A DNA stretch of 8,338 nt from Armatimonadota bacterium (GTDB lineage Bacteria > Armatimonadota > UBA5829), in NCBI GenBank assembly GCA_023398345.1, contig JAEWSK010000021.1, positions 1 to 8,338 on the forward strand, read 5' to 3'. Each line of letters starts with the position of its first letter. The first letter of the stretch is position 1. The position numbers and the translations under genes were made by a program. Below are positions 6,101 to 8,338 of this stretch, piece by piece. The notes beneath the pieces were generated by a model, which did not search any database, was not told the origin of the DNA, and saw only the letters and a program-made list of their open reading frames with translations.

Positions 6101-8338
6101 CGCCATTACTATCCAGCGTTGGATACTGCCATATTTTATTGCCGCTGTCTATATTTATGCAGTAAAAGACGCCGTCCGTGGAGCCGATAAAGAGTCTGTT
6201 CGCACCATCAATAGCGGGCGACGAAAGAAAACCGCCTGGGTTTTCATCAGTATCCACGTCGCTAGGAAAAACCCATTTCTGATAAGGTGGCAAGCTTTTA
6301 GCTTTATCGATGCACCTAACTGTCCCATCAACAGTTGCAGCAAAAAGCTTGTCACTCGAATAGGCAAGCGAAGCGCCGATGGTGCCAAAGCTTGGAGAGT
6401 CTGCATTACCCGAGGTCACAGTCTTTGTTGTCCGTATTGATGGAAACACCCAGTTAAGCTGACCAACATAATTAGCTCTCGGCTCGACATCAAATGACAT
6501 GACCCTGCCGTTTTGGCTCGCAACGAATACCGATTGGGCGTTTGTAATCTTCGGATCGCCTTCAGCATCGGTTATAGGAGTGCTGTATCCAAGGCCGCTG
6601 ATCGCATCCGGCACGATCATGACCGCGTCGGCAACAACTACATAATCGGCGACGGTTTTGGAAGATGTTGGAGTATCATTCGGATCGGTTACGGGATCGA
6701 GCTCCGGCGTCGCAGTATTTTTAAGCGTGACACTTGTCGGGTTAAAGTAGGAACCACCAATTTTAACCCATGTTCCCCATGTTGTTACATCGCCCTGATC
6801 AACAGTTACAGTTGCAGAGCCGCCATCGAATGCAATTGAATACGTCGCATCCCTTGAGCGCGATTGCGATCCGGTTCCGCCTGGCCCCGGCATCCATGCA
6901 TAAACTGAATATGACAAACCTCCGGCACCGGGTGGCGCTGCCAAGCTCAAGTCTGAGGAAAAGTCCCACGTGTATATATCAGGATCCACACCAGTCGCGC
7001 ATGTAATATAGTGAAACTCTCCACCAAACGAATCCGCGCGAATTGCGGATGAGGTGCCTTTGGTTTCATCCTCACCCTTTGTAACACCAGGCCCTTTCCA
7101 AAGAAGTTCACCAGTATCGGCATCAAGGGCATATAGCTGCTTGTCCATACCAGATGCAAAGCAGACTAGTTCGGGCGATGAACTAGTAACTGCCGCTCTC
7201 GCAAGTGTCGGGGAGGAATAAAAACCGCCTTGGATCGGCCCTTCGATCGGGAGGCGATTGCCAATATAGTCGGCCTTGGTAGGATCCGTGCCATTGCGCG
7301 GGTAGCGCCACACCGGCTTGCCAAGATACTTTGCAATCTTCTTGTAGTCATCTTTATTGCTGCCCCATGTGCTCTCGGCCTGAGTTGTCGGCGTGACACC
7401 GTAGGCGCAGTAGATACCGCCATCGCCGGGATCATCGACAATGCGCTTAAATCTTATGGCATCAGCAAGCACATAACCCCCCGAAGCTGACTGATCCGTG
7501 ACCAATGCACTTAATGTAACACCCTCGCCCGACGCACTGCCGAACGTGAACGTGTATGAAGTCAATTGTTCCCATTGGCCGCCGTTGCTCTGGTCGAAAG
7601 TGAAAACGTGCGGGCCGATATCGTCTACAATCGTATAGGTCGCCTTCTCAGTGCCATCCGTGTTATTTGCACTCAGAGTTGGATTATCAGAGTAATAATA
7701 CGGAACCCAGATATATATTTGATACTGGCCACTCGGCAGATTTGACGGAAATGACCATTTAACTGTCGGCACAGTGCCGCTCGAGCTGGTCACTATTGGA
7801 CAGCGATGGTAATAACCGTTGTAAGGGTCTCCATAACCTGATAGAGGGCCAGCCCAGCTAGATACATAGGTCGCGGCTGCGTCGTCTACCGTATCTAATA
7901 AACCATAATCTTCGTCCGTGCTTGGGCCGAGAGGCTCGACCGTCCCAAAGAATGCGCAAGTCGTCTTGCTGGGCCAATTAACGATCGTAGAATCAGGGCT
8001 TTCTAGCTCTATGTCGGCACTTGCGGGCGAGGCGTAAATCTCACCCACTCTAAAAAATCGTATGGCGTCTGCAATGACTTCCGTGCCAGTAGCGCTTGTT
8101 GAAGTTACAAGCGCAGTCAACTGCACACCCTGGCTGGCAGCGTCAGAAAACCAAAAAGCCGAACTGGTCAGTTTTTTCCACTCAACACCTTTACTCTGGT
8201 CGAGAGATACAACATGAGTGCCATAGTTGTCCGTAACAGTATATGTGGCTTCAGTGGTTGCTTTTGTAGAAAGGGTTGGGTCGGTGGTATCTGTGTGACA
8301 CGGAATGCGCACGTATATGTAATATTTTCCGCGCGGCA
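996..8338 (-). CDS. Giant multidomain surface protein: golvesin-like domains, PQQ propeller, calcium-loop modules, BNR-like C-terminal propeller (5' end beyond window)
   Basis: The frame is open from the right edge to TAG at 998-996, about 2,446 codons. A GTG at 8312 could be mistaken for a start, but the eight codons before it (PRGKYYIY) continue a domain whose second copy reads LPSGQYQIYIWVP at the same place, so the true start and any signal peptide lie outside. Counting from GTG 8312 as residue 1: golvesin-like domain 1 (to about 90) and 2 (130-292); PQQ propeller (about 295-938) with golvesin-like domain 3 inside (408-571); unrecognised region (938-1268); two ASH-like plus calcium-loop modules (1268-1700); six-blade-motif C-terminal region (1714-2438). 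The protein is rich in Ser, Thr, Asn, Gly and Trp, with no transmembrane segment evident. No LPxTG, PEP-CTERM or other sorting tail is visible: it ends in a blade strand (NFWGR). No catalytic motif was recognised. A secreted adhesive, glycan-binding or structural role is inferred. pilM follows on the same strand but has its own promoter. Confidence 0.93.
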   Translation of the reverse strand, partial: PRGKYYIYVRIPCHTDTTDPTLSTKATTEATYTVTDNYGTHVVSLDQSKGVEWKKLTSSAFWFSDAASQGVQLTALVTSTSATGTEVIADAIRFFRVGEIYASPASADIELESPDSTIVNWPSKTTCAFFGTVEPLGPSTDEDYGLLDTVDDAAATYVSSWAGPLSGYGDPYNGYYHRCPIVTSSSGTVPTVKWSFPSNLPSGQYQIYIWVPYYYSDNPTLSANNTDGTEKATYTIVDDIGPHVFTFDQSNGGQWEQLTSYTFTFGSASGEGVTLSALVTDQSASGGYVLADAIRFKRIVDDPGDGGIYCAYGVTPTTQAESTWGSNKDDYKKIAKYLGKPVWRYPRNGTDPTKADYIGNRLPIEGPIQGGFYSSPTLARAAVTSSSPELVCFASGMDKQLYALDADTGELLWKGPGVTKGEDETKGTSSAIRADSFGGEFHYITCATGVDPDIYTWDFSSDLSLAAPPGAGGLSYSVYAWMPGPGGTGSQSRSRDATYSIAFDGGSATVTVDQGDVTTWGTWVKIGGSYFNPTSVTLKNTATPELDPVTDPNDTPTSSKTVADYVVVADAVMIVPDAISGLGYSTPITDAEGDPKITNAQSVFVASQNGRVMSFDVEPRANYVGQLNWVFPSIRTTKTVTSGNADSPSFGTIGASLAYSSDKLFAATVDGTVRCIDKAKSLPPYQKWVFPSDVDTDENPGGFLSSPAIDGANRLFIGSTDGVFYCINIDSGNKIWQYPTLDSNGDYVQNPLGGFRYSTPAIANVGGTNTERVWCAGSDGMIYSFIADTGERLYATVDSSDSVTYSNPTFNYYEPSLLSPVQGSVAIDGKGALGENPIMYVGDMSDAGSTLHWRDAVDGSVPKGYIVTNSTTGATTEETYEGWTTDGQLFSSPNITNTKVSTSDVSWIYIGSSDGHLLALTRGGGGWGGEWQGGDWPYSGEPNSTGNKTTAAPETDIQFEMLTKDFYDSSMNFNPEPLSSSTPDATIINKFDGGTAEDADYEALVSYGMKVIDNSVYNTDDKVNSELTKQAKYRRQPDFMPNDRDTDDEIYFEWGESIYLALWNLPESKYINGGRSGITIKMTNTSAGASAGTSLTFSGTVARLIDYTIVYPSGTTYAELTSTVTSTEKIKRSYALVKIAIDGTKTSYPYAPPPGPGWIITASLKKQNSSGGDVISVTWPLAKLKTGSTSGTGAPSKWYDTRLVTTKSGSTSTADQSFLEAEIGINNPLAIRDDLTTPNKIGWDGQYSASKHHPNRNNPEVHLNGNFAWTGGKVVRLNMPIIDLDYVAHGTSSRQANLGVMDRSQTGTVNNARLTKFRINDGNLRFRDFPSSVAARAVDGNGNLSSITYGVIFPWDSGQGSIDYPDIYEKYQAYRHVSSDNDAASTNCALWAVDKDSSWPSNNPDLHTYLNADGVMVSVDVPRFQPANTLSGYNRTMVAFIDSNGDGVCNTGDVTTGAPSTWQEAYRKFRVQIKVPPDPRIEVEEQVIDVGSAPHGLGEPLNSPLGFCAYNPDPEIQQWFKPITIKNAGNVNLANIRINQNLDLEGDQASPSMFLPGRMITSSLDPTIGVTAYQGFSNIPFTTPSYGYTLSKPRVGDPDPTELTIPDTRKWNADYNSTQAAAASAITTAGWSEVKPLTPLVSVRVPLTQPIGSYQSWDSTCRIPYIVVFSDSDGDLQPEPNVSGGAFYGFNEPTALPSFQLKVAVRENQLTGGVTPTTLPQIDYITSGPTTAASVPKVGDSTPAAFRDKNGAVNLFWSTNLFWATDRNFTTATPPSDEETRAGAPWLLNYAQLGCVSNKWNNTDSYHWWNTSSNLIPTDAWAAIPTGLSLMMWPTASATMPSVRHYSPCIGENLAVVRDANQNRTWLAWAGSADMVDSANKATQSHLISYLDISNGPTGNASVINHDQSQVKRYPSPVPDGNEMWMFWQGGNSGTWSINYTWSGGGPTFPSSSWEPDQKLRTPDCMASVGAPNPILRHWWADISSAPSSDYQDFPDAYRETLFDDATRAFDVIYAGTNKLTRNSDIILSRYAAVPPTDSSVNSPNRTSQPLPRVLNEQLVRDPKFGFYTSKHLAWSRSARGGTFAIDHWGNYDATNPTRDLPYIRVFFPDGYDNGTVVFNDADDVSISATDGSVWKGTVLSTAGAVITPDIDDATGIYTYSYPAGSAAAEVLGQMLVDFSSGIVRFTKALQEVKLTNGKISTPEVRADYTPHAWRITTDAAADGSPRAFIEHTSMTDPDYGVVVKGLDPSWPAKKPAPVDRLWVFWRKTGTAVDSSTIFYTTMRIGVDLSKLGLQPIKVDPLTGEIPTSANLTISGQYGPFEVDRTGTKVYFSEVDERYRTLISSGLSVPAPPTISYTPVTGPAVSNYQLQDISWITEIPEQSLFGFAADSNVNEGSIYAFADPDPKNSGTYNNVLSSKIWVFWTSTRGGSSDLFWETISPNFWGR
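3294..3326 (-). other. Second calcium-type loop (DSDGDLQPEPN)
   Basis: Residues about 1663-1673 read D-S-D-G-D-L-Q-P-E-P-N, with acidic residues at positions 1, 3, 5 and 9. It follows the strand YIVVFS exactly as the first loop follows MVAFI, supporting a duplicated module. The position-6 glycine and position-12 aspartate of the first loop are not conserved, so binding may be weaker or different. Confidence 0.5.
3978..4013 (-). other. EF-hand-like calcium-binding loop (DSNGDGVCNTGD)
   Basis: Residues about 1434-1445 read D-S-N-G-D-G-V-C-N-T-G-D, placing Asp, Asn, Asp, Asn and Asp at positions 1, 3, 5, 9 and 12 with Gly at position 6, the spacing of an EF-hand or dockerin calcium loop. There is no flanking helix, and it follows a beta strand (MVAFI), so it is a calcium loop within a beta domain and not a dockerin. 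Confidence 0.65.
4510..5500 (-). other. Unrecognised, probably beta-rich region of the giant protein
   Basis: Residues about 938-1268 match no family I recognise. The start is polar and likely helical or disordered (KFDGGTAEDADYEALVSYG, ELTKQAKYRRQPDFMP), followed by an acidic run DRDTDDE (near 5190-5210) leading straight into EIYFEWGESIYLALWNLPES. Alternating hydrophobic strands follow (ITIKMTNTS, LTFSGTVARLIDYTIVYPSG, SYALVKIAIDG, WIITASLKK, VISVTWPLAKL), which look like one or two Ig-like sandwiches, separated by a proline-rich turn YPYAPPPGPGW. The final part (NPLAIRDDLTTPNKIGWDG) is again polar. Confidence 0.5.
5056..5085. repeat. 12-base tandem repeat, two and a half copies
   Basis: On the plus strand cttgtgccggcg (5056-5067) is followed by cttgcaccggcg (5068-5079), identical at 10 of 12 positions, and then by cttgtg (5080-5085). 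It encodes the repeated peptide TSAGASAGTS in the giant protein, so its length of 12 keeps the frame. It probably arose by local slippage. Confidence 0.7.
5500..5592 (-). other. Gly/Trp-rich linker at the end of the propeller
   Basis: After the last propeller blade comes a short low-complexity stretch, TRGGGGWGGEWQGGDWPY, followed by a polar Thr/Ser/Asn segment. The WPYSGEPNSTG end probably still belongs to the propeller's closing strand. The glycines suggest a flexible loop or hinge between the N-terminal propeller and the rest of the protein. Confidence 0.6.
6600..7095 (-). other. Golvesin-like beta-sandwich, copy 3, lodged within the PQQ propeller
   Basis: Residues about 408-571 contain FGGEFHYITCATG, YTWDFSSDLSLAAPPGAGG, LSYSVYAWMPGPGG, DATYSIAFDGGSATVTVDQ, WGTWVKIGGSYF and VVVADAVMIVPD. 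These match copy 2 element by element (for example YTWDFSSDLS with VKWSFPSNLP). An Asp/Pro-rich loop (PELDPVTDPNDTPTSS) is inserted before the last strand. PQQ-type blade motifs lie on both sides, so the domain appears to be inserted between blades 1 and 2. Confidence 0.65.
7440..7915 (-). other. Golvesin-like beta-sandwich, copy 2 (complete)
   Basis: Residues about 133-292 run from LLDTVDDAAATYVSSW through GYGDPYNGYYHRC, VKWSFPSNLPSGQYQIYIWV, KATYTIVDDIGPHVFTFDQ and WEQLTSYTFTF to VLADAIRFKRI. All elements of the family are present, including the N-terminal 'VDD...F..SW......GY' segment. Copy 1 and copy 2 align along their whole shared length, indicating an internal tandem duplication that has diverged. 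Confidence 0.8.
8042..8338 (-). other. Golvesin-like C-terminal-type beta-sandwich, copy 1 (partial)
   Basis: The C-terminal part of a golvesin/xanthan-lyase-type domain is present: YYIYVRIP, then ATYTVTDNYGTHVVSLDQ, WKKLTSSAFWF, and the closing motif VIADAIRFFRVG. The family signature is a '[YV]xVYhWhP' strand, an 'A.YTV....G...V.VDQ' pair and a terminal 'V.ADAIRF' strand. The N-terminal third lies beyond the right edge. Such domains are non-catalytic and are thought to bind carbohydrate or act as structural spacers. Confidence 0.75.

Larger units (their letters stand above)
5500..7430 (-). other. PQQ-type beta-propeller (about seven blade motifs, interrupted)
   Basis: Blade motifs of the form 'hhhGS.DG.hYAhD..TG...W' recur: FASGMDKQLYALDADTGELL (near 7165-7100), VFVASQNGRVMSFD (near 6530), LFAATVDGTVRCID (near 6345), LFIGSTDGVFYCINIDSG (near 6200), VWCAGSDGMIYSFIADTG (near 6025), IMYVGDMSDAGSTLHWRD (near 5830) and WIYIGSSDGHLLAL (near 5620). 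Inter-blade strands such as GGFLSSPAID and GGFRYSTPAI are also typical. The region ends with WPYSGEPNSTG, resembling the 'WP.FG....TG' strand found in PQQ-repeat proteins. The quinoprotein dehydrogenase active-site features were not seen, so this is more likely a BamB-like scaffold or binding propeller than an enzyme. Confidence 0.8.

Noticed and set aside
5500..7430. Quinoprotein (PQQ-dependent) dehydrogenase
   Set aside because: Only the repeat-type blades are seen. The catalytic features of the dehydrogenases were not found, and the surrounding golvesin-like domains suggest a structural or binding propeller.
1..8338. CRISPR array, tRNA, mobile element or phage genes
   Set aside because: Nothing resembling direct repeats with spacers, tRNA structure, a transposase or terminal inverted repeats was seen; nearly all of the window is accounted for by two coding sequences.

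Overview
The window holds two protein-coding genes, both on the minus strand and both cut by a window edge, with a 148-base gap (848-995) between them. Read in the direction of transcription (right to left), the first is one enormous open frame (8338 down to 996, about 2,446 codons visible and still open at the right edge). It encodes a mosaic, very probably secreted or surface protein. The second is the 5' three quarters of pilM (847 down to 1), which encodes the actin-like cytoplasmic protein of the type IV pilus / type II secretion-like inner-membrane platform.

The giant protein has, in order: the end of one golvesin-type beta-sandwich domain; a complete second one; a PQQ-type beta-propeller with a third golvesin-like domain apparently inserted after its first blade; a Gly/Trp-rich linker; about 330 residues of unrecognised, probably beta-rich sequence; a tandem pair of about 200-230-residue modules, each made of an ASH-like Ig sandwich followed by a sandwich with a calcium-loop motif; and a C-terminal region with six 'WVFW'-type blade motifs like those of BNR/sialidase-like propellers, with a further domain inserted between blades four and five. 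No enzymatic active site was recognised. The architecture points to adhesion, glycan binding or a structural surface role. The GTG at 8312 is not a real start, because the domain fold runs through it to the window edge.

The gap contains a convincing sigma70-type promoter for pilM (TTGACA, 17-base spacer, TACGAT with an extended -10 TG), a 12-base palindrome at the predicted transcription start, a Shine-Dalgarno site and a TTG start codon. pilM therefore appears to begin its own transcript, probably continuing into pilN/pilO outside the window. A hairpin after the giant gene's stop codon could be a weak terminator.

The organism is a bacterium of roughly balanced base composition with type IV pilus machinery. 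Golvesin-type domains, PQQ repeats and very large beta-rich secreted proteins together would fit Armatimonadota or a similar environmental phylum, but this is a guess from gene style and not a demonstrated assignment. No RNA genes, mobile elements, CRISPR arrays or insertion sequences were seen.
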